Part shown: positions 1 to 8,425 of the stretch, piece after piece
Position numbering within the stretch: position 1 is the stretch's first letter
How the letters are laid out: every line of letters starts with the position of its first letter
NCBI GenBank assembly: GCA_002299195.1
Contig: DBOA01000110.1
Span: forward strand, 1-19,400
Source: Sphingomonadales bacterium UBA658
Lineage (GTDB): Bacteria > Pseudomonadota > Alphaproteobacteria > Sphingomonadales > Sphingomonadaceae
Length of the DNA stretch: 19,400 nucleotides
Direction of reading: 5' to 3'
Translations under genes and position numbers: made by a program
The notes under the pieces: model-generated
Databases searched by the model: none
What the model was told of the DNA's origin: nothing
Seen by the model: the letters and a program-made list of their open reading frames with translations, nothing else

Positions 1-900
1 GGCAACGTCGAACAGATCAAATGCGATGCCCGCCTCATGCGCCATTGCTGGCAAATGCAGTGCAGCATTGGTTGACCCACCGGTAGCAGCAACGATTCTT
101 GCCGCATTAACAAAGGCTTCGTGCGAACAGATGTCACGTGGTCTAATGTTTTTCGCGAGCAAGTCCATCACTTGGACGCCAGCGGCATGGGCAATTTGGT
201 CACGTGTCGAATAAGGCGCAGGCGCCATGTTGCTGTTTGGAAGCGAAAGGCCAATCGCCTCGCCGACGCACGCCATTGTGTTTGCGGTATATTGGCCGCC
301 ACAGGCACCGTGCCCAGGGCATGCAACACGCTCAAGCTCTTCAACCTCCGACAACGGACACGCGCCCGCCGCATATTTGCCAACGATTTCAAAGACGTCC
401 TTAACGGTCACGTCCTTGTCATGATAGCGACCGGGCAGAATGGAGCCGCCATAGACAAAGATGGATGGCACGTTCAGCCGCAGCATCGCCATCATGATCC
501 CCGGCAGTGACTTGTCGCAACCGGCAAAGCCAACCAGCGCGTCATAACAGTGGCCACGCACCGACAATTCAACCGAATCCGCAATAACCTCGCGGCTCAC
601 CAGCGAGGCCTTCATGCCCTGATGACCCATGGCGATACCATCGGTCACTGTGATGGTGTTGAACCGGCGCGGCATGCCGCCGCCCTGCTCCACGCCCTTA
701 CGCGCGATGTCCGCTTGCGCGTCCAATGTGGTGTTGCATGGCGCACTGTCATTGCCTGCCGACACAACGCCTACAAATGGGAGTGCAATTTCCTCAGCGG
801 TCAAACCCATTGCATAATAATAGCTGCGGTGTGGGGCGCGTTCCGGGCCAACGGAAACGTGGCGGCTGGGCAATTTGGATTTGTCGAATTGGTTTGGCAT
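1..900 (-). CDS. ilvD: Dihydroxy-acid dehydratase (N-terminal 300 residues, cut by window edge)
   Basis: IlvD removes water from 2,3-dihydroxy-isovalerate and 2,3-dihydroxy-3-methylvalerate, the penultimate step of valine and isoleucine synthesis, in the cytoplasm. Read from the ATG at 900, all 300 visible codons are open and run off the left edge. The three iron-sulfur ligands of the family are visible: Cys55 in SAPCNTT, Cys128 in GCDKSLPG and Cys200 in CPGHGACGGQYTANTM. The NTITVTDGIAMGHQGM block is also typical. The wording (SAGNDSAPCN) resembles the [2Fe-2S] subgroup more than the E. coli enzyme; the subgroup is an inference. A GGAG sits 6 bases before the ATG and supports this start; an in-frame ATG 12 bases upstream has no ribosome-binding site. 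It begins 36 bases after the formylglutamate amidohydrolase-like gene and looks like the last visible gene of the operon. Confidence 0.96.
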   Translation of the reverse strand, partial: MPNQFDKSKLPSRHVSVGPERAPHRSYYYAMGLTAEEIALPFVGVVSAGNDSAPCNTTLDAQADIARKGVEQGGGMPRRFNTITVTDGIAMGHQGMKASLVSREVIADSVELSVRGHCYDALVGFAGCDKSLPGIMMAMLRLNVPSIFVYGGSILPGRYHDKDVTVKDVFEIVGKYAAGACPLSEVEELERVACPGHGACGGQYTANTMACVGEAIGLSLPNSNMAPAPYSTRDQIAHAAGVQVMDLLAKNIRPRDICSHEAFVNAARIVAATGGSTNAALHLPAMAHEAGIAFDLFDVA

Positions 901-936
901 GATGGTCTCCATTATCGCCGCGGCCTTTACGCGTTT

Positions 937-1674
937 TTATGTGGTTAAGCCAAGCTGTTCCGAAACAAAATGGCACATTCCGGACAAAATATGTGCAAAT
1001 CTTGCTTGCCCTGCAGCATCGCCGACCAAATCCTGTCGCATTTCAATCCCGACATAGGGAATGTCATTGGCCTCTGCGTGCCGGTTCATCGTCGCGTTTA
1101 GCAATTTGCCCGAATAAGGAAGCTGATCACCGACGTTGAGGCGGGACGCCTGTAAGAACCGGATAGCCATTTTCGATGCCGCTTCGTGCGCATTGTAGAG
1201 CACACCAACATCCCATGGACGCGCCTCATCTGGCCGTGTTTTCAATGCGGGTGTGAAGCTATGCAGCGACAATATGAGTGCTGGCCGGCACTCCCGCAAA
1301 AGCGTTTCTAGCCGGTCATGATAGGGCCGGTGATATCGCGCGATGCGATCCGCGCGCTGCATTTGGTCCAAATCATTACCCGGAATGCGACGTCCATCGC
1401 TTTCGCGTGGGATGGCGCCGTCTTCGCCCTCTTCGCGGTTCAAGTCGACGACCAGACGTGAATAGCATCCAAGGAACGCGCCAAAACCCGCGTCTTGCGT
1501 CAATATCTGCGCAACCGGATCAACGCCAATGTCCCACGCAATATGGGCATTGAGGCGATCAGCATCCAATCCCAAAGCCACGTCGCTGGGAACCGCGTTT
1601 GAAGCATGATCGCCAATAATCAGGATGCCCCCGATTTTGGGTTCGCCCAATATCCGGAAAGGATCCACCATCAT
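937..1674 (-). CDS. N-formylglutamate amidohydrolase family protein
   Basis: This protein belongs to the FGase/HutG-like hydrolase family (Pfam PF05013), zinc-dependent enzymes that cleave N-formyl-glutamate or related N-acyl amino acids. The family blocks GDHASNAVP near residue 21, YSRLVVDLNR near 71-80 and LSLHSFTP around 135 are intact; these carry the expected His, Arg and acidic residues. From the ATG at 1674 it has 245 residues. That start overlaps the ispE stop as ATGA, the classic coupled junction; a TTG at 1701 would lie deeper inside ispE and has no better ribosome-binding site, and the ATG at 1671 is also possible. No histidine-degradation (hut) genes are visible, so the true substrate is open. 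It sits between ispE and ilvD, which gives no clear metabolic hint. Confidence 0.88.
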   Translation of the reverse strand: MMVDPFRILGEPKIGGILIIGDHASNAVPSDVALGLDADRLNAHIAWDIGVDPVAQILTQDAGFGAFLGCYSRLVVDLNREEGEDGAIPRESDGRRIPGNDLDQMQRADRIARYHRPYHDRLETLLRECRPALILSLHSFTPALKTRPDEARPWDVGVLYNAHEAASKMAIRFLQASRLNVGDQLPYSGKLLNATMNRHAEANDIPYVGIEMRQDLVGDAAGQARFAHILSGMCHFVSEQLGLTT

Positions 1675-2501
1675 CGCAGCTCGGTTCCCATTGACCACCA
1701 ACGGGGTTCCAGATGTGCTTTGGCTGCCTGCAAATCCTTGGCCTCATTGAAAAGCGCGAAACATGTGGCCCCTGACCCCGACATGCGCACCATCGCGGGG
1801 ATAGCGCGGGCAAGCACGTCCAAAATGTCCGTGATGGCAGGACAAATGGCCGCCGCGATGGGTTCAAGGTCATTGCGTCCCGATAGCGTCGCTTGCCAGA
1901 TGTCGCCCCGTGCCACCGGTCCCTTGTCCTCGCCGTCCCATGCTTTGAAAATGGCGGCTGTCGATACCGACTGCAGCGGGTTGACCAGTAACAGATGCCG
2001 CGCAAGCACATTGCTGTCATCGCGCAATATAAGCGCGGTTCCGGTTCCACTGCCAAAACTTGTGCGGCTAAAAACGCAGGCGGGAATGTCTGCACCCAGC
2101 GGCGCCAATATGTCAGCAAGTTCCTGTTCGCTGGCCTGAATATCCCAAAGCCGGTTCAACAACCGTGCCGCTGCCGCAGCGTCGGCTGAACCACCTCCGA
2201 TTCCCGAGGCTATCGGCAGGTTTTTTGTGAGACGGATGGACGCCCCGCCGGTGATGGAAAAATGCGCGCGAAGACAGTTCGCGGCTTGCATCACCAGATT
2301 ATCGTCATCGGCGGAAAGGCTGCTGCCAAAGGGGCCGTCGATGGTGAGGTCGAGCCTATCAGAAAGCGAAGCCTGCAACTGATCGCCATGCCGCGCAAAG
2401 GCGAACAAGGTTTCAATGTCATGATAGCCATCTTCGCGGCGCCGACGCACATGCAACGCAAGATTGATCTTGGCATAGGCTGTTTCAGTGTCTGTCGGCA
2501 T
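1671..2501 (-). CDS. ispE: 4-diphosphocytidyl-2-C-methyl-D-erythritol kinase
   Basis: IspE phosphorylates the 2-hydroxyl of CDP-methylerythritol with ATP in the non-mevalonate (MEP) route to isoprenoids. The N-terminus shows the expected AKINLALHV with Lys11, then the DGYHDIET block. The GHMP-kinase ATP-binding loop LPIASGIGGGSADAAAA lies at residues 95-111, and a C-terminal SGSGATCFALF glycine-rich block is present. Length (276 residues) is normal. The ATG at 2501 overlaps the TGA of the upstream TPR gene by one base; a GTG directly before it (2504) is an equally possible start. Its own stop overlaps the next gene. The arrangement implies coupled translation with both neighbours. Confidence 0.96.
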   Translation of the reverse strand: MPTDTETAYAKINLALHVRRRREDGYHDIETLFAFARHGDQLQASLSDRLDLTIDGPFGSSLSADDDNLVMQAANCLRAHFSITGGASIRLTKNLPIASGIGGGSADAAAAARLLNRLWDIQASEQELADILAPLGADIPACVFSRTSFGSGTGTALILRDDSNVLARHLLLVNPLQSVSTAAIFKAWDGEDKGPVARGDIWQATLSGRNDLEPIAAAICPAITDILDVLARAIPAMVRMSGSGATCFALFNEAKDLQAAKAHLEPRWWSMGTELR

Positions 2502-4150
2502 CACTTCGACGCCCCAATGACGCCCGGCAGGCCTGCTTCCAACTTTGATGATATGCGCAAAGCAACCGCGACGTCCGCCGAGATTTGCGCGCTATTCCAG
2601 GCATGTCGTGCGTCGCGTCGACGGCCTGCCCGCCAATATGCATCGCCCAGATGCTCGAAAATCGTTGCATCAGCATTTTCGATCGCCGCGGCTTTTTCCA
2701 ACATGGTTACGGCGTCAGCATATTTGCCGCTTTGAAACAAAGCCCAGCCGAGCGAGTCCGCATAAGCCGATGATGTTGGCTCTGCATTATATGCACGCCG
2801 CACAAATGCCTCAGCGTTGACCACGTCCTCGCCCCGCTCCAGCATGGCATAACCCAGATAATTCAGCGCGCTCGCATTGGATGGATCTAAAGCGATCGCA
2901 TTGCGAAGCTCCCGTTGGGTTTCATCCCACTGGCCATTATCATCCAACGCGCTTGCGAGCATGAGATGAAATGAGGCGCGGCTTTGCGGTGCCTGACGTT
3001 TGAAGTCATCCAAGTCCATTGCGCGCCCATATTGTGCGGTGGCCTCTGGCAGACGTCCATTTTGCTGCAACATTTGGCCAAGGAATGTCGCGCGTGCAGC
3101 CGAATTCGTATTTTGATCATAGCTGACACGCGCCAGTTCAACTGCGCCATCATTGTCACCCATATCGCGTAGCAGTGCGGCTTTTGCAAAAACGGCGCGT
3201 GTCCAATACGGTGATGCCGGCGGAATTTTATCCAAAAGTGTAACCGCGTCACGGCCGCCAGATAATTCGCCCAACGCATGTGCCGTGGTGATGACAGCAG
3301 GAGGATATTCCGGCGCGGTCCATAGGGCCAACCGTGCAAGCGCAAGGCCGGGCTCCGGTACATCCTGTTCAATCAGCGACGTTGCGATCCGCACATATAG
3401 CGCCGCAAGCCCTATATTGGGGCTGATATTCTTTGCAGCTGCGTCAGCGCCGTTCAACTGACCAGAAAACTCTGAACCCATCGCGCCCCCAAGCATTGCG
3501 TTGGCAAAAGCGGTGTCGCCTTTATCCGCTAAAACGGGGGCGGCACTGATAAAGAGATCGCGCATGGCATCGCCGCCAACCGAGACCATGTTTCGCAATC
3601 CCAATTTCGCTTTGGCATTTTGGCCCGTGGCGAGATCAAGATACACGATCTGGTCCACGCCGTAGAAATTAAAAAACGAGTCCGCATTGCCCTCTTTAAG
3701 GGTCAAGTCATGCGTGCCCGTCTTCGCGACGGATACCCAAGCGCGCAATATGGGCGCCATAAAGCCAAAATTGCTGCGGGCTTCCAATTCGTCGGCCGCC
3801 AGCAACGCCATGGACCAGCGACGCTTTTGAAAGGCGTCGGTGAATAGAACTAAAGGCCCCTCGGGCGGCACGTCATTTTTCAGTTCCTGAACGCGAATGG
3901 ATTTCAGCGCTGCCGCAAAGTCACCTTGCCGCACCGCATTTTGGTAGACCCGCTTCGCCAATGTCTCGCTGTCCGAAGATTCTTCAAACAGCTTGAGATA
4001 TCCCGCCAACGCTTCGCCGTGACGCGTGTCATACTCTGCCGCACGCGCATTGGCATAGGCAATGACGCCGTCATCAACGGACGCATAAGCTGGCGCCGCA
4101 CATAAAAATAGTGCGGCGGTTAGCTTACATATTGGGGTAATTCGGCCCAC
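2501..4150 (-). CDS. Exported tetratricopeptide-repeat protein
   Basis: This is a 549-residue protein of helical repeats with no enzyme motif that I can see. The N-terminus has a signal peptide: a short basic stretch (R3, K9), the hydrophobic core LTAALFLCAAP and a probable signal-peptidase-I site AYA-S, so the product is likely periplasmic or outer-membrane associated. TPR-like repeats are clearest in the C-terminal half (for example the ALNYLGYAMLERG and ADSLGWALFQSGKYADAV segments, and EHLGDAYWRAGRRRDA). Such proteins act as scaffolds for protein contacts; the partner is unknown. The GTG at 4150 is chosen because a GGAGG lies exactly 6 bases upstream; the longer GTG start at 4156 would abut it. 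The gene overlaps the end of the ETF-QO gene by 26 bases and touches ispE. Confidence 0.85.
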   Translation of the reverse strand: MGRITPICKLTAALFLCAAPAYASVDDGVIAYANARAAEYDTRHGEALAGYLKLFEESSDSETLAKRVYQNAVRQGDFAAALKSIRVQELKNDVPPEGPLVLFTDAFQKRRWSMALLAADELEARSNFGFMAPILRAWVSVAKTGTHDLTLKEGNADSFFNFYGVDQIVYLDLATGQNAKAKLGLRNMVSVGGDAMRDLFISAAPVLADKGDTAFANAMLGGAMGSEFSGQLNGADAAAKNISPNIGLAALYVRIATSLIEQDVPEPGLALARLALWTAPEYPPAVITTAHALGELSGGRDAVTLLDKIPPASPYWTRAVFAKAALLRDMGDNDGAVELARVSYDQNTNSAARATFLGQMLQQNGRLPEATAQYGRAMDLDDFKRQAPQSRASFHLMLASALDDNGQWDETQRELRNAIALDPSNASALNYLGYAMLERGEDVVNAEAFVRRAYNAEPTSSAYADSLGWALFQSGKYADAVTMLEKAAAIENADATIFEHLGDAYWRAGRRRDARHAWNSAQISADVAVALRISSKLEAGLPGVIGASK

Positions 4151-5765
4151 CGCCACCCTCCGGCGTCACCCAATTGATATTCTGATTGGGGTCTTTGATG
4201 TCGCAGGTTTTGCAATGTACGCAGTTTTGGGCGTTAATCTGATAGCGTGGGTCTTTGCCCTCTTCCTCAATCCATTCATACACGCCTGCGGGGCAATAGC
4301 GCGTTGATGGGCCGGCGAATTCCATGAACTCGCTGTTCTTTTGCAGGTCCATTTCCTTGACCTGCAAATGGATGGGCTGATCTTCGGCATGGTTGGTGTT
4401 CGACAGGAATACCGACGACAGCCGGTCAAAGCTGAATACGCCATCGGGCTTTGGATAATCAATCCGCTCGCCTTGGTTCTTCTTTTTCAGCGCCTTGTGA
4501 TCTGGGTGATGCTTCATGGTGAAAGGCATGCGGATGCCAAAGTTTTCGAGCCACATATTCACGCCCGCCAGCATCGTTCCAACAACATTGCCGTATTTCT
4601 CAACAAGCGGCAGGACATTGCGCACCATATGCAGTTCTTTGGAAACCCAGCTATTGTCATATCCGGTCTGGTAAGCGGTCAACTCGTCATGCTCGCGGCC
4701 AGCGGCCAGCGCTTCCACAACGGCATCTGCTGCCAACATGCCGGACTTCATCGCGGTATGCGTGCCCTTAATCCGTGGCACGTTGACGAAGCCTGCCGAA
4801 CAACCGATCAACGCGCCGCCTGCGAATGCCAACTTCGGCACCGACTGCCAGCCACCATCGCTAATCGCGCGCGCGCCATAGGAAACGCGCTTGCCGCCGG
4901 CCAAAATCTTCTTGACCTCAGGATGCGTTTTCCAGCGCTGAAGTTCTTCAAAGGGTGACAGATAGGGGTTGGAATAGTTCAACCAGACCACAAAGCCTAA
5001 GGCCACTTGGTTGTTCGCTTGATGGTATAGGAATGCGCCACCATTTGCGTCGGTCAATGGCCAGCCTTGGCTGTGAATGACGCGGCCTGCCGAATGTTTT
5101 TCCGCTGGAATGTCCCACAATTCTTTCAGACCGATGCCATAAACCTGTGGTTCGCAATCCTTGTCCAATCCGAACTGCGGCTTAATCAATTTGGTCAGAT
5201 GGCCACGCACACCTTCGGCGAAGAAGGTATATTTCGCATGCAGTTCCATGCCGCGCATATAATCATCTTTGTGGCTGCCATCGCGCGCCACGCCCATGTC
5301 GCCTGTTGCCACGCCCTTGACTGAACCGTCCGCATTATATAGAATTTCGGCAGCCGAAAATCCGGGAAAGATTTCAACGCCCAGATTTTCCGCCTGCCCC
5401 GCAAGCCAGCGGCACAAATTGCCAAGCGAGCCTGTGTAGGTGCCTTTGTTGTGCATGAAACCCGGCGTCAGGAAATGCGGCATGTTAAACTTGCCGGTCT
5501 TGGTCATTATCCAATGCTGGTTGTCGTTTACGGGCGTATCGGCCAATGGGCAGCCCATATTGCGCCAATCCGGCAGCAGCTCGTCGAGCGCCTTTGGATC
5601 TATGACAGCGCCGGATAAAATATGCGCGCCAACCTCAGAACCTTTTTCCAATATGCAAACGCTGGTGTCGGGTGACTGCTGCTTAATGCGTATCGCAGCG
5701 GATAAACCTGCTGGCCCCGCACCAACAATAACAACATCATATGGCATCGACTCGCGTTCACTCAT
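4125..5765 (-). CDS. Electron-transfer flavoprotein:ubiquinone oxidoreductase (ETF-QO)
   Basis: ETF-QO passes electrons from reduced electron-transfer flavoprotein, which collects them from acyl-CoA and some amino-acid dehydrogenases, to membrane ubiquinone. The FAD-binding GAGPAG is at residues 15-20 and begins a Rossmann fold (VVIVGAGPAGLSAAIRI). The C-terminal ferredoxin-like domain carries the four [4Fe-4S] cysteines: Cys491 in RYCPAGVYE, and Cys515, Cys518 and Cys521 in CVHCKTCDIKDP. The length of 546 residues is normal for bacterial and mitochondrial homologues. The start at 5765 has AGGA 8 bases upstream; an ATG at 5747 is less likely. It is the first gene of the minus-strand run, with a 114-base divergent gap to the UDG-like gene. 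The acyl-CoA ligase further right fits a beta-oxidation role, but that link is an inference. Confidence 0.96.
   Translation of the reverse strand: MSERESMPYDVVIVGAGPAGLSAAIRIKQQSPDTSVCILEKGSEVGAHILSGAVIDPKALDELLPDWRNMGCPLADTPVNDNQHWIMTKTGKFNMPHFLTPGFMHNKGTYTGSLGNLCRWLAGQAENLGVEIFPGFSAAEILYNADGSVKGVATGDMGVARDGSHKDDYMRGMELHAKYTFFAEGVRGHLTKLIKPQFGLDKDCEPQVYGIGLKELWDIPAEKHSAGRVIHSQGWPLTDANGGAFLYHQANNQVALGFVVWLNYSNPYLSPFEELQRWKTHPEVKKILAGGKRVSYGARAISDGGWQSVPKLAFAGGALIGCSAGFVNVPRIKGTHTAMKSGMLAADAVVEALAAGREHDELTAYQTGYDNSWVSKELHMVRNVLPLVEKYGNVVGTMLAGVNMWLENFGIRMPFTMKHHPDHKALKKKNQGERIDYPKPDGVFSFDRLSSVFLSNTNHAEDQPIHLQVKEMDLQKNSEFMEFAGPSTRYCPAGVYEWIEEEGKDPRYQINAQNCVHCKTCDIKDPNQNINWVTPEGGGGPNYPNM
4157..4161 (-). 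promoter_or_regulatory. Shine-Dalgarno that fixes the TPR gene start
   Basis: On the minus strand this reads GGAGG, followed by 6 bases and the GTG at 4150. It lies inside the glycine-rich last codons of the ETF-QO gene, so the upstream ribosome would translate across it. The 6-base spacing favours the start at 4150 over the in-frame GTG at 4156, which would have no spacing. Confidence 0.6.
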
Positions 5766-5844
5766 TGCCTTTATCCTTTACCCGGCATGTAAATCAGGCC
5801 ATCCGAATTTTCGGACAGCTCGTGGAAATTGCCATGCCAAGCAA

Positions 5845-5860
5845 TTGACCCTGTCGTCAA
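5845..5860. promoter_or_regulatory. Inverted repeat TTGAC-N6-GTCAA in the divergent promoter region
   Basis: A perfect 5-base inverted repeat lies in the 114-base gap between the divergently transcribed ETF-QO and UDG-like genes. Each arm could serve as a TTGACN -35 element for one direction, or the palindrome could be an operator for a dimeric regulator. I could not find convincing -10 boxes at the right spacing in either direction, so the role is uncertain. Confidence 0.3.
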
Positions 5861-5879
5861 CAAGTGACTGAAGGGATTT

Positions 5880-6641
5880 ATGGAGGATCGTGCAGAAACT
5901 GCAGCCTTGGCGGCTGTTGAATCACTAACTGGCTGGTGGACGCTGGCCGGAGTGGATTCTGCCGTGGGCGATGAAACCGTCAACTGGCTGGCCACCGATG
6001 AAGTCACGAATCCTGCAGAACCGTCTGTTACCGCCAATAACAGTGCCGCCAATGTCCCTGTTGCACCGAAAAATCCCTCTATTCCATGGCCCAATGATAT
6101 TGCAACCTTGCGGCAGATGGTCCGCGATGGCGCACCGCTTCCTGGCAACGACCTTGGCCCCGTTCATATTCCCCCAATTGGCCCGGCAAACAGCGCGATT
6201 GTCATCATTTCGGATTTGCCCGATTTGGCAGATGCCGACGAAGCAACTGCGGGAACGTCTGCGGCGCACATTTTGCTGGAACGTATGTTGGCGGCGATTG
6301 GTATCAACATCGCGGATTGCTACCGGACGTGGCTTGCAACCACCGTGCCGGCGACGGGTGAGCTTCCCGATCATATTCTGCCGGAATTGGGCCATTATAT
6401 GCGCCATCAACTCGGCCTCATTAAACCCACATCAGTGATTTTACTCGGTTCATCCGCCTGCAAGGCTCTGTTAGACGCCGATCTTATGAACGCCCGTGCA
6501 GAATTACGAAATGTTAACCATGATGGCCGCAATATCGCCGCATTGACGACATTTCATCCGCGTACGCTCATCGCGCGCCCTGCCATGAAGGCACAGGCGT
6601 GGAGAGATCTGCAGATGTTTGCAAAAAGGGATGCCTTGTGA
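5880..6641 (+). CDS. Degenerate uracil-DNA glycosylase-like (family 4 superfamily) protein
   Basis: The C-terminal two thirds of this 253-residue protein follow the fold pattern of family-4 uracil-DNA glycosylases: LLERMLAAIGI (132-142), a PELGHYMRHQL helix, IKPTSVILLGSSACKALL (181-198) and TFHPRTLIARP followed by AWRDLQMF at the end, with the motif-B His226-Pro227 kept. The family's first active-site motif (GEAPG-type) is replaced by ISDLPDLADADE at about 110-121. Only two cysteines exist (Cys147, Cys194), so the usual four-cysteine iron-sulfur cluster is missing. It may lack glycosylase activity or act on something else. An AAGGGA lies just 3 bases before the ATG. Its stop overlaps the GTG of the lytic transglycosylase gene (GTGA), so the two are coupled. 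The N-terminal 90 residues, acidic and Ala-rich, have no recognised domain. Confidence 0.75.
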   Translation: MEDRAETAALAAVESLTGWWTLAGVDSAVGDETVNWLATDEVTNPAEPSVTANNSAANVPVAPKNPSIPWPNDIATLRQMVRDGAPLPGNDLGPVHIPPIGPANSAIVIISDLPDLADADEATAGTSAAHILLERMLAAIGINIADCYRTWLATTVPATGELPDHILPELGHYMRHQLGLIKPTSVILLGSSACKALLDADLMNARAELRNVNHDGRNIAALTTFHPRTLIARPAMKAQAWRDLQMFAKRDAL

Positions 6642-8425
6642 GCCCCAAGAATGCACATAGCGCAAACATACGCCACAACAGAATGCGCGCGCTTAGGTGG
6701 CTTGGCCCACTTTTGGCGCTGTCACCGGTGGCGGCTGCGCATGCAAATACCAGCGAGGGCTTTCGTGCCATCGTTTCTACGCAGGTTGCTCCAACGGTTT
6801 TGGATGCCAGGGAAAAGGCCGCTTTTTCGGCCATTTACGACGCAATTCGAAACCAGAAATGGGATGAGGCTGCACGGTTAGTCGATGAAGCGCCGCAAGG
6901 ACCAATGGCCGCGATGGCGCGCGCCGAACTGTATCTTGCCCCCGACAGCCCAAAGGTTGAGGTCGCGCAATTGCACGATCTTTTGCAGTCGGCACCCTAT
7001 CTGCCTCAAGCAGAACAGCTTGCCACGATGGCGCGCAAGCGCGGTGCGGATATTCTTCCCGAACGCCCGGGCATCCGCCGTTTCTCATGGCTTGGTGGTG
7101 CGCCAAAACGCGATTTGCCCGCAAACGCGGCGAGCGATGCTATTCGCAGCGAGCTTCAACAGTTTATCAAAAATGACCAGTCTCTGGCCGCCGAACAATA
7201 TCTGGAAACCAAGGTCGAAGAGCTTTCAGCCGAAGCATTGACTGAGCTTCAATACCGCGTCGCTTGGTCCTATTATATCGAAAATGATGACCATTCTGCC
7301 AAGCGTGTGGCTTCACTTGCGCGCACGGCCGGTGGCGAATGGGGCGCACAGGCGGCATGGGTGCATGGCTTGGCGTCGTGGCGGTTGGGTGAATATGCCG
7401 AGGCGTATGAGGCATTTGATGTGGTCTCACGCCTCGCGGCCAATGACGATCTAAAGGCAGCAGGCCTATTTTGGGGCGCGCGCGCAGCGATGGCCGCGAA
7501 ATATCCACAATTTGTGCAGCCAAAAATGCAAAAAGCGGCGCAGCTGCCCGAAACCTTTTATGGTCTGTTGGCGAGCGAAGCGCTCGGCATGGAACCCATT
7601 GCCCGCCGGGCAGCCAAAGTCGTAAAGCTTGATTGGGCCAGCCTGAAGGATCAGCAGAATGCAATCCTTGCGGTCGGCTTGACCGAAATCGGCCAAACGA
7701 AACTTGCAGATGAAGCATTGCGCCATCAAGCGCGCATCGGTGATGCAAGGCAGCATACAAATTTGGCGCAGCTGGCCGGATCACTTAACCTTGCCTCCAC
7801 GCAGTTTTGGCTGGGTCATTATGGACCGGCGCGCAACCAGAGCAACGCCATGGCGCGCTATCCCATGCCGAATTGGGAACCCCTCGGCGGCTGGCGGGTC
7901 ACGCCGGCACTTGTCTATGCGCACACGTTACAAGAATCCAACTTCCGCACGGACGTGGTTAGCCCCGCGGGTGCACGTGGGCTCATGCAAGTTCGGCCCG
8001 GCACAGCGCAGGATATGGCGCGGGCACGGGGCGCGTCATTTGCTGCATCACAACTGGATCGTCCTTCCATCAATCTCGAATATGGGCAATCCTATCTCGA
8101 AAAATTGCGCGATCTGCCCGCGACGGGTGGCCTGCTGCCCAAAGTGATTGCGGCCTATAATGCAGGCCCCGTTCCGCTTGCGCGGTGGAACAGCGAAATT
8201 CGCGACAATGGCGATCCGCTGCTTTTCATTGAATCCATCCCTTATTGGGAAACGCGCGGATATGTCGCGATTATCCTGCGCAACTATCGGATCTACGAGA
8301 TGCGGGCAAACAAGGCGTCGGGCAGCTTGAAAGGGCTCGCCCAATATATGTGGCCGAAATTTCCGGACGCCAATGGCACCGTAACCGCGCGTCGCGTCAT
8401 AGGAGGTTCAATTGCCGCTCGATAA
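6638..8425 (+). CDS. Soluble lytic murein transglycosylase (SLT family)
   Basis: This enzyme cleaves the beta-1,4 bond between MurNAc and GlcNAc in peptidoglycan and forms 1,6-anhydro-MurNAc ends, acting in the periplasm. A signal peptide is visible: RMRALRWLGPLLALSP then VAAAHA. A long helical, Slt70-like N-terminal region leads to the SLT domain. The catalytic glutamate is Glu433 in HTLQESNFR, followed by SPAGARGLMQVRP and the AYNAGP motif near residue 506. The length of 595 residues matches the Slt70 class. The GTG at 6638 is chosen because it overlaps the upstream TGA as GTGA and has AAGGGA 6 bases before it; an earlier in-frame GTG at 6599 lies inside the UDG-like gene. An ATG at 6683 would shorten the signal peptide's basic region. 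Confidence 0.92.
   Translation: MSPKNAHSANIRHNRMRALRWLGPLLALSPVAAAHANTSEGFRAIVSTQVAPTVLDAREKAAFSAIYDAIRNQKWDEAARLVDEAPQGPMAAMARAELYLAPDSPKVEVAQLHDLLQSAPYLPQAEQLATMARKRGADILPERPGIRRFSWLGGAPKRDLPANAASDAIRSELQQFIKNDQSLAAEQYLETKVEELSAEALTELQYRVAWSYYIENDDHSAKRVASLARTAGGEWGAQAAWVHGLASWRLGEYAEAYEAFDVVSRLAANDDLKAAGLFWGARAAMAAKYPQFVQPKMQKAAQLPETFYGLLASEALGMEPIARRAAKVVKLDWASLKDQQNAILAVGLTEIGQTKLADEALRHQARIGDARQHTNLAQLAGSLNLASTQFWLGHYGPARNQSNAMARYPMPNWEPLGGWRVTPALVYAHTLQESNFRTDVVSPAGARGLMQVRPGTAQDMARARGASFAASQLDRPSINLEYGQSYLEKLRDLPATGGLLPKVIAAYNAGPVPLARWNSEIRDNGDPLLFIESIPYWETRGYVAIILRNYRIYEMRANKASGSLKGLAQYMWPKFPDANGTVTARRVIGGSIAAR
8401..8406 (+). promoter_or_regulatory. Perfect AGGAGG Shine-Dalgarno fixing a TTG start for moaB
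   Basis: AGGAGG lies within the last codons of the transglycosylase gene, 5 bases before the TTG at 8412. The next in-frame ATG (8430) is 23 bases away, too far for this site. This supports a rare TTG start inside the upstream gene. Confidence 0.65.

Noticed and set aside
6599..6637. Earlier GTG start (6599) for the lytic transglycosylase
   Set aside because: It lies inside the upstream gene without a good ribosome-binding site, whereas the GTG at 6638 has AAGGGA and a GTGA overlap.
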